Under the pieces are notes generated by a model that ran no database searches, had not been told where the DNA came from, and saw only the letters and a list, made by a program, of their open reading frames with translations. A stretch of 64,000 nucleotides of DNA from Flagellimonas sediminis (GTDB taxonomy: Bacteria; Bacteroidota; Bacteroidia; Flavobacteriales; Flavobacteriaceae). Below are positions 36,144 through 45,573 of this stretch, one piece after another (positions within the stretch are counted from its first letter, which is position 1; each line of letters begins with the position of its first letter). The stretch lies in contig NZ_JAAAMI010000006.1 in NCBI RefSeq assembly GCF_010500845.1, forward strand, positions 162,736 through 226,735, in the 5' to 3' direction. A program made the translations under genes and the position numbers.

Positions 36144-37105
36144 GCTATTTAGATGCTACCCAAGACCTTTACAAAGAAGCGGCCCTGACCCCCGATGTTG
36201 GGCTTTGTTGTACCACTACGCCTGTTTGGCAATTCCCGGGATTGTCCATTCCCAAAATCATGCAAGAAATGAACTATGGGTGTGGCAGTACGGTTTCAGC
36301 CCAGGATTTGGTCAACAATCCCAAAATTCTGTATGTAGGTGTCGGTGGAGGCATGGAACTGCTTCAATTTGCCTATTTCTCCAGACAAAAGGGAGGGGTA
36401 ACCGGAGTGGACACCGTGGATGAAATGTTGGAAGCTTCAAAAAAGAACTTCAAAATAGCAGAAGAAGAAAACGATTGGTTCCAAAGTGATTTTGTGAACT
36501 TGGTAAAAGGCGATGCCCTAAACCTTCCTGTTGAAGATGAAAGTATTGATGTGGCCGCGCAGAACTGTCTCTTCAATATCTTCAAAATGGAAGATCTTAA
36601 AAAAGCTGTTGGAGAAATGTACCGTGTGTTGAAACCCCATGGCCGTTTGGTGATGAGCGACCCCATCTGCGAACAACCGATGAATGACGCGCTACGTAAT
36701 GATGACAGGTTACGCGCTCAGTGCCTGAGCGGCAGTATTCCATTGAAAGATTATGTAAAAGTGCTTACCGATGCAGGATTTGGCACCATCGAAATACGAG
36801 GTAGAAGATCATACCGGGTATTGTCTCCAAACCATTACCCCACGGATGAACTCATCCATATTGAATCCATAGAAATTGCCGCCATTAAAGATCCCATGCC
36901 AGCCGATGGGCCTTGCATGTTCACAGGCAAAACGGCCATTTATTATGGAAACGAGGAATATTTTGATGACAAAAAGGGGCACGTACTTTTGCAGAACCAA
37001 CCTTTAGCGGTTTGTGACAAAACAGCGGCCGCTTTAGCCAAGGAATCTGATGAAATCCATGTAAGCGAAAGTACCTGGCACTATAATGGCGGGGGCTGTT
37101 GCTAA
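36140..37105 (+). CDS. arsM: Arsenite methyltransferase ArsM, arsenosugar type
   Basis: A 321-residue SAM-dependent methyltransferase with the SAM-binding VGVGGGMELLQFA motif near residue 65, followed by VDTVDEMLE, and Cys-rich features: CC at 23-24, GCG near 49, Cys in QNCLF, Cys in the SDPICEQP and AQCLSGS segments, and a C-terminal GGGCC. Members of this subfamily methylate arsenite using thiols; the distinctive N- and C-terminal cysteine pairs are typical of the arsenosugar branch. It is translationally coupled to the phosphorylase gene. The radical SAM partner ArsS is not present in the window. Confidence 0.88.
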   Translation: MSYLDATQDLYKEAALTPDVGLCCTTTPVWQFPGLSIPKIMQEMNYGCGSTVSAQDLVNNPKILYVGVGGGMELLQFAYFSRQKGGVTGVDTVDEMLEASKKNFKIAEEENDWFQSDFVNLVKGDALNLPVEDESIDVAAQNCLFNIFKMEDLKKAVGEMYRVLKPHGRLVMSDPICEQPMNDALRNDDRLRAQCLSGSIPLKDYVKVLTDAGFGTIEIRGRRSYRVLSPNHYPTDELIHIESIEIAAIKDPMPADGPCMFTGKTAIYYGNEEYFDDKKGHVLLQNQPLAVCDKTAAALAKESDEIHVSESTWHYNGGGCC

Positions 37106-38134
37106 TTATTTGGCTGTAAAATCTTTGGAGGATTCATAGTCCAAAAGGATTCCCTCGGAAATCCATTTGGCCAAGGCCTGTCTGTTATCCGGATCCAAAA
37201 TCCGGCGTTGATCGAGTTTGCTTCGGATGTTCCCTATTTCAATATAGGCCATGGCCGGAAGCGTATTTTTCACCAAATAGAGACCACTGCGCTCCATAAA
37301 GGTCCCACTGTAGACCCTATTCGGTTGAAATTTCTTGTATTTCGCCAAAAACGTTTGGTGTATGCTCTCGGCCAATCGTTGACCGTTTTTGCTGTTCTCG
37401 TGATGATAAAAGAACACATCGATATTGGTTCCTTTGCTGCGGCTGTCCACATGGGTAACCAAAAGGCGTTGGTATTTCCCCTTGTTCTTCATGTACAGGT
37501 CATTTACGGCCTCGGTACGTTGTTTTAGGCGGGCTAATTGCCCTAAGGGGATGGTGTTGGAAAGTACAGTTTCATCCGTATCCAATTCTAAAATGCGTTG
37601 ATCGCGAATACCATCGTTCCCATCCTGCACAATAATGTGTACCTCTGCTCCATGGGATAACAATTCTCGAGCTAAGCGAAGGGTAACATCATAAGCATAT
37701 TCATCCTCGGAAATTAATTTACCCTCATATTTTTCGACTGCTCCGGGGTCGGGACCGCCATGGCCGGAAATAAGGTAATAAACAGTATCGTCCAAACGGT
37801 TACTCACAGAATCTATCTTGGCGAAATCCTTACCGAAAATAGGATAGATAATCCCTGTACTGGTCTCTTCAACCTTTTTAAGGGCCAACGTATCCGGTAA
37901 CAAATAGGATTGGCCCACATAAAGGGACTCGCTTTCTCCCAATCGTTCCAAGTTCAGTTCCACAAATTTGTTGTAATACTTGGTGGGACTCACATTATAT
38001 CTACGGAGTAAAGAATAGATACCGTCTCCTTTTTCGGCCACCACGCTCGGTAAAGATTTTTGCGCCCCAACAAAAATGGGGAACAGCAGCAAGCATATCA
38101 ATAGAAATGAAAAGGGGTTCTTTCGGTCTATCAT
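37106..38134 (-). CDS. N-acetylmuramoyl-L-alanine amidase with LysM-like N-terminal domain
   Basis: A 342-residue exported protein. A signal peptide (ending VGAQ) is followed by a LysM-like region (about 28-80, VVAEKGDGIYSLLRR to YLLP) and an amidase_3 domain. The zinc and catalytic residues are all present: His125 in SGHGG, Glu145 in SEDEYAYD, His228 in THVD and Glu299 in YIEIGN. It should cut the bond between muramic acid and L-alanine in peptidoglycan. The gene abuts its paralogue exactly (start adjacent to the neighbour's stop), forming a two-gene operon with the non-catalytic paralogue first. Confidence 0.85.
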   Translation of the reverse strand: MIDRKNPFSFLLICLLLFPIFVGAQKSLPSVVAEKGDGIYSLLRRYNVSPTKYYNKFVELNLERLGESESLYVGQSYLLPDTLALKKVEETSTGIIYPIFGKDFAKIDSVSNRLDDTVYYLISGHGGPDPGAVEKYEGKLISEDEYAYDVTLRLARELLSHGAEVHIIVQDGNDGIRDQRILELDTDETVLSNTIPLGQLARLKQRTEAVNDLYMKNKGKYQRLLVTHVDSRSKGTNIDVFFYHHENSKNGQRLAESIHQTFLAKYKKFQPNRVYSGTFMERSGLYLVKNTLPAMAYIEIGNIRSKLDQRRILDPDNRQALAKWISEGILLDYESSKDFTAK

Positions 38135-39073
38135 TCAATTTTCAATTTCCAGGTCCACGTAGTCGTTCATGATTCCGTTACTGATCCACCCTGCAAATTT
38201 CTTCCTGTCGGGACGGACGGCAATTTTGTCATTCGATTCCTTGGACGTGTTCTCCAACGTCAGCAAACTAATGGCCGGCAACATATTTTTTGCCAAATAT
38301 AAGCCGTTCTGGTCCTCAAAAATCATATTGACATCTTTATACGACTTGTTGGAGATACTGTTCTTCTTAAAAACGTTCTTGATATTCTCGGCAAACCGCT
38401 GTCCTTGTTCACTTTTGTTATAGTGATACACGGCAACATCCATATTGGTCTTTTCGGTCACGCCCTTGGCACGAATGATGAGTACCCGCTGGTATTTGCC
38501 ACTATTTTGAAGGTAACGTTTGTTGATTACTTCAATATACTTGCCCATTCGCTGGTTTTCAGTGACCATAACACTATCTGTCACCACGGTTTCTGGAATT
38601 TCATTTCCCAAAATATAAACTTTGGCCCCATTCACCATAAGATCGGCGGCCAGACTTTGGGCAACTTCTTTCACAAAACTATCATCTGTATTTTTACTGG
38701 AATCCACAATGAGGTAATACACCGCATCCTTAAGTTTTTCGCTCTTCAGGTTCATTTGGGCCAGTTCCTTGTCAAAAATAGGAGCTTCAGTGCCTTCTAC
38801 GGATTTGACCATTACCCCTGTTTTTTTAAAGGAGTCGGTTACTTGTGGAATCTTGTATTCCACCCCGACCTTAAGAAAACTGCCATCCTTGATCTGGCCC
38901 GCATTCAACGTTACGAATTCCTCATAGTGTTTAGCGGGATCAAGTCCTTGTTTTCGAAGCATCGAAAATATCCCATCTCCTTGTTCGGCTACGACCTTAT
39001 AATACGTTTCTTCCTGGGCAAAAATGGCAAAACACGCCCAGACCCAAATAATAAGGGTTGATATTGATTTCAT
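38135..39073 (-). CDS. Catalytically inactive amidase paralogue
   Basis: A 312-residue protein starting at MKSIS (an upstream in-frame ATG is less likely), with a signal sequence and a LysM-like domain (VVAEQGDGIFSMLRK to YKIP) clearly related to its neighbour. The amidase-like part aligns over its whole length, but all four active-site positions are changed: SGHGG is VDSSK, SEDEYAYD is DSFVKEVA, THVD is RAKG and YIEIGN is LTLENT. A regulatory or scaffolding role for the active amidase encoded next to it is the simplest inference. It lies immediately upstream in the same operon. Confidence 0.8.
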   Translation of the reverse strand: MKSISTLIIWVWACFAIFAQEETYYKVVAEQGDGIFSMLRKQGLDPAKHYEEFVTLNAGQIKDGSFLKVGVEYKIPQVTDSFKKTGVMVKSVEGTEAPIFDKELAQMNLKSEKLKDAVYYLIVDSSKNTDDSFVKEVAQSLAADLMVNGAKVYILGNEIPETVVTDSVMVTENQRMGKYIEVINKRYLQNSGKYQRVLIIRAKGVTEKTNMDVAVYHYNKSEQGQRFAENIKNVFKKNSISNKSYKDVNMIFEDQNGLYLAKNMLPAISLLTLENTSKESNDKIAVRPDRKKFAGWISNGIMNDYVDLEIEN

Positions 39074-39172
39074 TACTGTAATTTTTAGGGGAAGGGGTGT
39101 ACACAAATATGGCGAAAAAACGGCAACTATTTAACAGGTACCGCAAAAAATTTCCCACAATTTTTTCACGGG

Positions 39173-40186
39173 CTATAGACTGTACTTCTTTACTTTGGCA
39201 TACTGTTTTCGTATCACGGATTCCGCAGGTTTGTTTTGGGGTGTAAACCGATTGTCTGCCAGCCCCCCGACTTTGTCGTGGTGCATGAACCATTTCCATA
39301 CAAATCCACCAGCAAACCATTCTTCGTCCCAAAATTCCTCAAAAAGTACTTGTGTGGCATCGGCTTGGGCCTGCAGGTTTACTTTTTCTTCATTTCGGTC
39401 CACCAACCAAGGCTTTTTGCCCGTATAGTCCATGCTTCTGTAACCAAACTCTGTGAACAACATCGGTTTTTTGACTTCCAAGGCAAGTTCCTTCAGTTTT
39501 GTTTTCCAAGGTTGCCATCCTTCCCGCATGGTCTGCATGGTAGGGTTTTGACGCTCGCAAATAGGAAAATAAGCATTCACCCCTATATAATCGAGCTTGT
39601 CCCAAAATGGTGTTTTGGCATATTCGTCCCAATTGGCAGCATAGGTAATTTTACCTTTGTAAACCTTCCTGACCTCAGCAATAAGGCGGTTCCAGTATTC
39701 AGGACGGTTCTTGACAAAGGAAGCGAGTTCGGTACCAATACAAAGAATTTCAGTATTGGTCTCTTGGGCCAATTCGGCATACAACAAAATGAACTTGGAA
39801 TAAGAATCTTCGAGCTTCTCCCATTCGGCTTCACTTTGCATGGTCAGATTTCCAGTGAACTCCCCCCGGCGGATCCAAATTTGGGGTTTCATCATGGTAT
39901 GTACCCCATTTTTGTGCAACATTTCTATATACTGTTTCGCCCCAACCCTTGTTTCCCCGAACCATTGCCTCTCAGAGTTGAATAGCAACTCGGAAGAGTC
40001 GGCCTCGGGAATAAACCCGAAGGGCATAATGGCCGCATAATTGGCATGGATATCCAGAACGGGATTTACATGGATCTGTGCCACTTCATCCCCAGAACTC
40101 ACAAAACTTACCCCATTCACCTTGTCCTCCACGTTCTTTTTACAGGAGAGGGAAATCAGCAAAACAAGTATTATCAATTTCTTCAT
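39173..40186 (-). CDS. GH113-like glycoside hydrolase, lipoprotein
   Basis: A 337-residue protein starting at MKKLI (a TTG two codons upstream is also open), with a lipobox (SLSC). The TIM-barrel features include the probable acid/base Glu in CIGTELASF and nucleophile Glu in FTEFGYRS, plus YIGVNAYFP. This fits family 113, beta-mannanases and relatives, or the related glycoside-hydrolase TIM-barrel lipoproteins of Bacteroidota. The C-terminus GFVWKWFMHHD is typical of clan GH-A. Substrate is not settled; it follows the amidase pair by 99 bases in the other direction of reading. Confidence 0.8.
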   Translation of the reverse strand: MKKLIILVLLISLSCKKNVEDKVNGVSFVSSGDEVAQIHVNPVLDIHANYAAIMPFGFIPEADSSELLFNSERQWFGETRVGAKQYIEMLHKNGVHTMMKPQIWIRRGEFTGNLTMQSEAEWEKLEDSYSKFILLYAELAQETNTEILCIGTELASFVKNRPEYWNRLIAEVRKVYKGKITYAANWDEYAKTPFWDKLDYIGVNAYFPICERQNPTMQTMREGWQPWKTKLKELALEVKKPMLFTEFGYRSMDYTGKKPWLVDRNEEKVNLQAQADATQVLFEEFWDEEWFAGGFVWKWFMHHDKVGGLADNRFTPQNKPAESVIRKQYAKVKKYSL

Positions 40187-40316
40187 AGTCAATAAAATAC
40201 GCTTCTAAAATACATTTTTATACAAAGTGTCGCTCCTTAAAATCATACTAATTTATTGAGATTGTGTTAAGTTCCATAATTTTAGTACGACTCAAGTTTT
40301 TAAACAGACCAAACCC

Positions 40317-41666
40317 ATGGAACACATCGTCATTATTGGAAATGGGATTGCCGGCGTAACTGCTGCCAGACATATCCGTAAACTTTCCGATAAAAAGATT
40401 ACCATCATCTCTTCTGAAACCCAGTACTTTTTTTCCAGGACCGCTCTGATGTATGTGTACATGGGCCACATGAAATTTGAGCACACCCAACCCTACGAAA
40501 ACCATTTTTGGAAAAAGAACCGCATTGATCTGATCCAAGGTTTTGTAACCCAAATTAACACTGGCAATAAAAGCGTTTTATTAGAAAACAGCCATGCTAT
40601 CCCTTATGACAAACTCATCATCGCTACGGGATCCAAACCCAACAAATTTGGTTGGCCGGGCCAGAATTTGGATGGTGTTCAAGGACTATATTCCAAACAA
40701 GATCTTGATCTTTTGGAAAAAAATGCCCCGAACAACAAAGTTTGCCAACGGGCCGTGATCGTTGGGGGCGGATTGATCGGTATTGAACTGGCAGAGATGC
40801 TTCGGACACGTAACATTCCCGTGACTTTTTTGGTCCGAGAAAGTAGTTTTTGGAATGGAGTTCTACCGGGCGGGGAATCCCAAATGATCAACGAGCATAT
40901 TCTGGAGCACCATATCGACCTTCGGTTGAATGCAACTTTGAAGGAAATTATTCCAGATGAGAATGGAAGGGTAAAATCGGTGGTCTTGGAAGAAACCGGA
41001 GAAGAAATTCCATGTAATTTGGTGGGGTTGACGGCTGGTGTGTCTCCAAATATCGAATTTTTGAAAGACTCTGGAATTGAATTGGGCCGTGGCGTTAAGG
41101 TGAACCGATTTTTGGAAACCAATATACAAGACGTGTATGCCATTGGTGATTGCGCGGAACAACACGAAGCCATTGGCAACCGTAGACCCGTGGAAGCCGT
41201 TTGGTATACAGGCCGCATGATGGGCGAGACTCTGGCCCAGACCATTTGTGGCAACAAAATGGAGTATAATCCAGGACATTGGTTCAATTCGGCCAAGTTC
41301 CTGGACATTGAATACCAGACCTACGGATGGGTTTTTCCAGAAAAGAAGAAAAAAGAGAACGAAGTCCATTTTCACTGGCGACATCCTCATGAAAAAAAAT
41401 GCATCACCATAGCATTTGATCAAGATTCCAAACAGCTGTTGGGTATCAATACCTTTGGTATCCGTTTGCGCCATCAGGTGATTGACCAATGGCTCAACGA
41501 TAAAAGGGACATCGATTTTGTGGTGGCTCATCTAGCCGATGCGAATTTCGACCCAGAATTTTACAGGACCTACGAGAGCCATATTATTTCCAAATTCAAT
41601 ACCGATTTTGGAAAATCCATCAAACTGAAAAAGAAAAGCTTAAAAAGAATCTTCCAATTGGGATGA
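40317..41666 (+). CDS. FAD-dependent NAD(P)H oxidoreductase
   Basis: A 449-residue flavoprotein with two Rossmann motifs: IIGNGIAGVTAA at residues 4-15 for FAD and IVGGGLIGIELAE near residue 145 for NAD(P)H, and the FAD-binding DVYAIGDCAE near residue 275. This is the layout of nitrite- or rubredoxin-reductase-like pyridine nucleotide-disulfide oxidoreductases without a redox CxxxxC. It sits 12 bases upstream of the polyferredoxin membrane gene, so electrons are probably passed between the two. Confidence 0.9.
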   Translation: MEHIVIIGNGIAGVTAARHIRKLSDKKITIISSETQYFFSRTALMYVYMGHMKFEHTQPYENHFWKKNRIDLIQGFVTQINTGNKSVLLENSHAIPYDKLIIATGSKPNKFGWPGQNLDGVQGLYSKQDLDLLEKNAPNNKVCQRAVIVGGGLIGIELAEMLRTRNIPVTFLVRESSFWNGVLPGGESQMINEHILEHHIDLRLNATLKEIIPDENGRVKSVVLEETGEEIPCNLVGLTAGVSPNIEFLKDSGIELGRGVKVNRFLETNIQDVYAIGDCAEQHEAIGNRRPVEAVWYTGRMMGETLAQTICGNKMEYNPGHWFNSAKFLDIEYQTYGWVFPEKKKKENEVHFHWRHPHEKKCITIAFDQDSKQLLGINTFGIRLRHQVIDQWLNDKRDIDFVVAHLADANFDPEFYRTYESHIISKFNTDFGKSIKLKKKSLKRIFQLG

Positions 41667-41678
41667 TAATCATTGACC

Positions 41679-43283
41679 ATGAGCAACTACGATAAAAGTA
41701 TGGCCCTGACCGGGCAACCACCCAAAAGTTTAAGCCTTAACCAAAAGTTTGCTACCGTTTTGGGCATGATAGGCATGGGCATTCTGTTATTGGCCGCATT
41801 TAATGTCTCCTTTCCGAACAAAACATTGTGGTTAACGATTTCCTTATTGGCAATCTCCCTAGGAACTATATGGTTTTCATGGGATACCTATTCCAATAAA
41901 CTCCCAGGTATCAAAAATGACGGGGTATGGTTCAAATCTATTTCCAGCAGGGGCTTATGGGGATGGATGGCCGGACTGGCCTTGACCGGGTTCTACATCA
42001 TCCTCTATTTCTATCCCGAGTATTTGGGCCAAGTGAATGGTGGGGAAAATAAAGGTGTCATTGCACTTTTTGACCCTTTGAGCAAATTATTGAGCGGTAA
42101 TCCCGCTAGCCAATGGTTCGTTTATGGCACGTTGTACACGGTGGCCATTTTAATTTTTGGGGTGAAATTCCTTTGGAAATACCGCCATAACCGCTATGAA
42201 AGATTACGGACGTTCAGTGTGATGTTCTTTCAATTGGCCTTTGCCTTCATTATTCCCGAAGTGATGGCCCGTTTGAACGGACATAAAATCCTCAATGGAG
42301 GAAGCCTTCCCTATTACGACCTAAAAAGTGTCTGGCCGCTGAACTATTACAATTTTGAAGGGTATCGCATAAAAGGTTTTTTAAGTTCGGGTGATATCGG
42401 CTTTGCCCTGTTGATTTTTGGCATCTTGTCCATTTTCGTGATTACGCCCATCCTCACTTATAAATATGGAAAAAGGTGGTATTGCTCATGGGTCTGCGGT
42501 TGCGGGGGATTGGCCGAAACTGCCGGGGATGCTTTTAGACAATTGAGTGATAAATCGTTGAATGCCTGGAAAATAGAACGTTGGGTAGTTCACAGCGTGG
42601 TTGTTTTTGTCACCCTGATGACCACTGCGGTTGTCTATTCCTATTTGGGAACCGATACCAGCAAATATTGGCTTACCAAAAGTACTTTTTTAATCGGGGT
42701 AACCGTATTGCTAACGCTCGTTTTTGGTTGGGTGATGCTTTTTAAAAGAGACCAATTGCAAAAAGATGCACAATATGGTGCCATCGGTTATTTTGTAATC
42801 ATTATGGCTTTGATCGGGTTTCATTTTTTCAGTGATGGGGGTCATGTGTTCCTTTTCAAATCGGAAACCCTTCGGAAGACCTATTCGTTCTTGATTGGAA
42901 GTATTTTTTCCGGAGTGATCGGTACAGGTTTCTATCCCATTTTTGGAAGCAGGGTATGGTGCCGTTTCGGTTGCCCCATGGCTGCTATTTTAGGTTTCCA
43001 ACAAAGATTGTTCTCCCGTTTCAGAATCACCACCAATGGCGGTCAATGCATTTCATGTGGTAACTGTTCCACCTATTGCGAAATGGGTATCGATGTACGC
43101 GCCTATGCCCAAAAGGGCGAAAACATTGTTCGAGCCAGCTGCGTGGGCTGTGGCATTTGCTCCGCGGTTTGCCCCAGAGGTGTGCTCAAACTGGAAAATG
43201 GCCCATTGGAGGGCAGAATCGATAGTAACCAAGTTCTTTTGGGAAACGATGTGGATTTGATGAGTTTGGTGAATCAAAAATAA
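41679..43283 (+). CDS. NosR/NapH-like 4Fe-4S membrane protein
   Basis: A 534-residue polytopic protein with about nine hydrophobic helices. The start is the ATG before SNYDK. Two CxxxC-type motifs of the NapH/NosR family are present (WYCSWVCGCGG and WCRFGCP), and two classical 4Fe-4S motifs lie near the C-terminus: CISCGNCSTYC and CVGCGICSAVCP. It is expected to pass electrons across or along the membrane. The upstream FAD enzyme, 12 bases away, is the likely electron donor. The final acceptor is unknown. Confidence 0.85.
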   Translation: MSNYDKSMALTGQPPKSLSLNQKFATVLGMIGMGILLLAAFNVSFPNKTLWLTISLLAISLGTIWFSWDTYSNKLPGIKNDGVWFKSISSRGLWGWMAGLALTGFYIILYFYPEYLGQVNGGENKGVIALFDPLSKLLSGNPASQWFVYGTLYTVAILIFGVKFLWKYRHNRYERLRTFSVMFFQLAFAFIIPEVMARLNGHKILNGGSLPYYDLKSVWPLNYYNFEGYRIKGFLSSGDIGFALLIFGILSIFVITPILTYKYGKRWYCSWVCGCGGLAETAGDAFRQLSDKSLNAWKIERWVVHSVVVFVTLMTTAVVYSYLGTDTSKYWLTKSTFLIGVTVLLTLVFGWVMLFKRDQLQKDAQYGAIGYFVIIMALIGFHFFSDGGHVFLFKSETLRKTYSFLIGSIFSGVIGTGFYPIFGSRVWCRFGCPMAAILGFQQRLFSRFRITTNGGQCISCGNCSTYCEMGIDVRAYAQKGENIVRASCVGCGICSAVCPRGVLKLENGPLEGRIDSNQVLLGNDVDLMSLVNQK

Positions 43284-43396
43284 ACATCCCATAAATCTGT
43301 GGTTGCCAACTTTCATTTCCTGCTTATTTCCACCCAAAATCCAAAGAAAAGGTTAGTTTTGGTCCTCAAACACAAACCAAAATTGACCCCCCTCGC

Positions 43397-44086
43397 ATGG
43401 CGGATATCAGAGTCATTATTCCCGCAATCAACGAAGGAGATTCCATAGGAAAGGTCGTTTCCGAATTGCCCGAACATGTTACCGAAATTATTGTCGCGGA
43501 CAATGGTTCCGAGGACGATACGGCAGAAAATGCACGTAAAGCCGGGGCAACCGTAGTCACCGAAACCCGCAAGGGATATGGCTATGCCTGTCTAAAAGGA
43601 TTGGAATACATATCCAAACAATCCAAAGTACCCGATATCATCGTATTTATCGACGGAGATTATTCAGATTATCCCGAGGAATTGGATAAGGTGGTCGCCC
43701 CAATATTGGAAAATGATGTGGATTTTGTGGTCGGGGCGCGGAAAAAATCGTTAAGGGAACCCGGATCAATGACCCCGCAACAGGTTTTTGGGAACCAATT
43801 GGCCACTTTTTTGATGCGGGTGCTCTTTAAGTCAAGATTTACGGATTTAGGACCTTTTAGGGCCATAAAATATGAAAAGCTCAAAGAATTGGGGATGCAG
43901 GACACAACTTATGGGTGGACTGTGGAAATGCAGTTAAAAATATTAAGAAAAAAAATGTCATATGCCGAAATACCAGTACGTTACAAACGAAGAATTGGGG
44001 TATCAAAAGTATCAGGTACGGTAAAAGGTACTATATTTGCGGGCATAAAAATCTTGGGTTGGATCTTTAAATACAGTTTAAAATAA
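43397..44086 (+). CDS. GT2 family glycosyltransferase (dolichyl-phosphate type)
   Basis: A 229-residue GT-A enzyme. The N-terminus IIPAINEGDSIGKVV, the DNGSEDDT motif and the FIDGDYSDYP segment are standard for glycosyltransferase family 2, with the metal-binding Asp pair. It lacks the C-terminal membrane helices of dolichyl-phosphate mannose synthases, but the middle GARKK.LREPGSMTPQQ segment is typical of small DPM-like enzymes. A TAGTTTTG -7 candidate lies at 43354-43361. The stop overlaps the next start by one base, beginning a three-gene operon. Confidence 0.88.
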   Translation: MADIRVIIPAINEGDSIGKVVSELPEHVTEIIVADNGSEDDTAENARKAGATVVTETRKGYGYACLKGLEYISKQSKVPDIIVFIDGDYSDYPEELDKVVAPILENDVDFVVGARKKSLREPGSMTPQQVFGNQLATFLMRVLFKSRFTDLGPFRAIKYEKLKELGMQDTTYGWTVEMQLKILRKKMSYAEIPVRYKRRIGVSKVSGTVKGTIFAGIKILGWIFKYSLK

Positions 44087-45570
44087 TGGGACTTACTATC
44101 GCTTACATCATCATCGGCATTTACAGTACAGCCTTAATCTTGATTTTTATGTATAGCCTTTCTCAGTTGAATCTTTTGATCAACTACTTGGGCTATAAAA
44201 AGCGAAACGAGGAGGCTCCCAAGTTCAACCTACTAGACCCCAAGGAAATCCCTTTTGTGACCATCCAACTGCCCATTTACAACGAAGAGTATGTAGTGGA
44301 ACGTCTGCTGGACAATATCGCCAAGATCGAATATCCAAAAAGCAAATTGGAAATCCAGGTTTTGGATGATTCCACTGACGAGTCCGTTTTCGAGACCGCC
44401 AGAAGAATCGAAGAACTTCAGAAAACTGGATTGGACATCCAACATATCCGCAGGGAAAACAGAAAAGGGTACAAGGCCGGAGCGCTTAAAGAAGGTCTTG
44501 CCATTGCAAAAGGCGAGTTCATCGCCATTTTTGATGCCGACTTTCTTCCCGAAGGTGATTGGTTGAAAAAGACCGTTCCCTATTTCAAGGACGAGGAAAT
44601 CGGTGTGGTGCAGACCCGTTGGGGACACATCAACCGTGATTACTCCACTTTGACCCGTATTCAAGCCTTCGCCTTGGATGCACACTTTACCCTAGAGCAA
44701 GTTGGAAGAAACTCCAAAGGACACTTCATCAACTTCAACGGTACCGCTGGTATCTGGAGAAAGGAATGTATCCTTGATGCCGGTAACTGGGAAGGCGATA
44801 CCTTGACCGAGGATCTGGATTTGAGCTACCGCGCCCAATTGAAAAACTGGAAATTCAAATATTTGGAAGACGTGGAAACCCCAGCAGAGCTTCCAGTGGT
44901 AATTAGTGCAGCCCGTTCCCAACAATTCCGTTGGAACAAAGGTGGTGCCGAAAACTTTAGAAAATCCTTCTGGAGTGTGATTACTTCCAAGAACATTTCG
45001 TTCAAGACCAAGTTCCACGGCGTAATGCACTTGCTGAACAGTTCCATGTTCCTTTGTGTGTTCATCGTGGCCTTGTTGAGTATCCCTATGCTTTACATCA
45101 AAAACACCTATGGACATTTGGGTTGGATCTTTGAAGTAACCAGCTTCTTCATTGTAAGTACCATTATCCTTTTCATTTGTTACTGGTTCACTTACAAGAG
45201 CATTCAGGGTAGTAGTTTCGACAATTTTGTGGACTATATTAAACTCTTCTTTACCTTCTTCTCTGTGGCATTGGGTTTCTCTTTGCACAATACCGTTGCT
45301 GTTTTGGAAGGACATTTGGGCAAAAGAAGTGAATTTGTTCGTACCCCAAAATTCAACATCAACAGCATTACGGATTCTTGGAAGGGCAACAAATACTTGG
45401 CAAAAAAGCTTTCACCTAACATGATTTTGGAATTCGCCTTGATGATCTATTTCCTTTTCGGAATGTACAGTGCCGTGCCTTTGAACGATTATGGATTGTT
45501 CCCTTTCCATTTGATGTTGTTCCTAGGTTTTGGTTTCGTTTTCTTTAAATCATTGACCTCCAAGGCATAA
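44086..45570 (+). CDS. Processive-type GT2 glycosyltransferase with membrane helices
   Basis: A 494-residue protein with one N-terminal helix, a GT2 catalytic domain (VLDDSTDES, IAIFDADFLPEGDW, TEDLDLSYR) including the QxxRW-like QQFRWNKGG motif, and about four C-terminal helices. The family comprises cellulose-synthase-like and glucan-synthase-like enzymes. It lies between a small GT2 and a GT-C mannosyltransferase, suggesting one pathway that builds a glycan or glycolipid at the inner membrane. Polymer identity is not predictable. Confidence 0.9.
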   Translation: MGLTIAYIIIGIYSTALILIFMYSLSQLNLLINYLGYKKRNEEAPKFNLLDPKEIPFVTIQLPIYNEEYVVERLLDNIAKIEYPKSKLEIQVLDDSTDESVFETARRIEELQKTGLDIQHIRRENRKGYKAGALKEGLAIAKGEFIAIFDADFLPEGDWLKKTVPYFKDEEIGVVQTRWGHINRDYSTLTRIQAFALDAHFTLEQVGRNSKGHFINFNGTAGIWRKECILDAGNWEGDTLTEDLDLSYRAQLKNWKFKYLEDVETPAELPVVISAARSQQFRWNKGGAENFRKSFWSVITSKNISFKTKFHGVMHLLNSSMFLCVFIVALLSIPMLYIKNTYGHLGWIFEVTSFFIVSTIILFICYWFTYKSIQGSSFDNFVDYIKLFFTFFSVALGFSLHNTVAVLEGHLGKRSEFVRTPKFNINSITDSWKGNKYLAKKLSPNMILEFALMIYFLFGMYSAVPLNDYGLFPFHLMLFLGFGFVFFKSLTSKA

Positions 45571-45573
45571 AAC

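Noticed and set aside
38405..39061. Plus-strand open frame opposite the amidase paralogue
   Set aside because: Antisense shadow with unlikely composition, rich in Phe and His.
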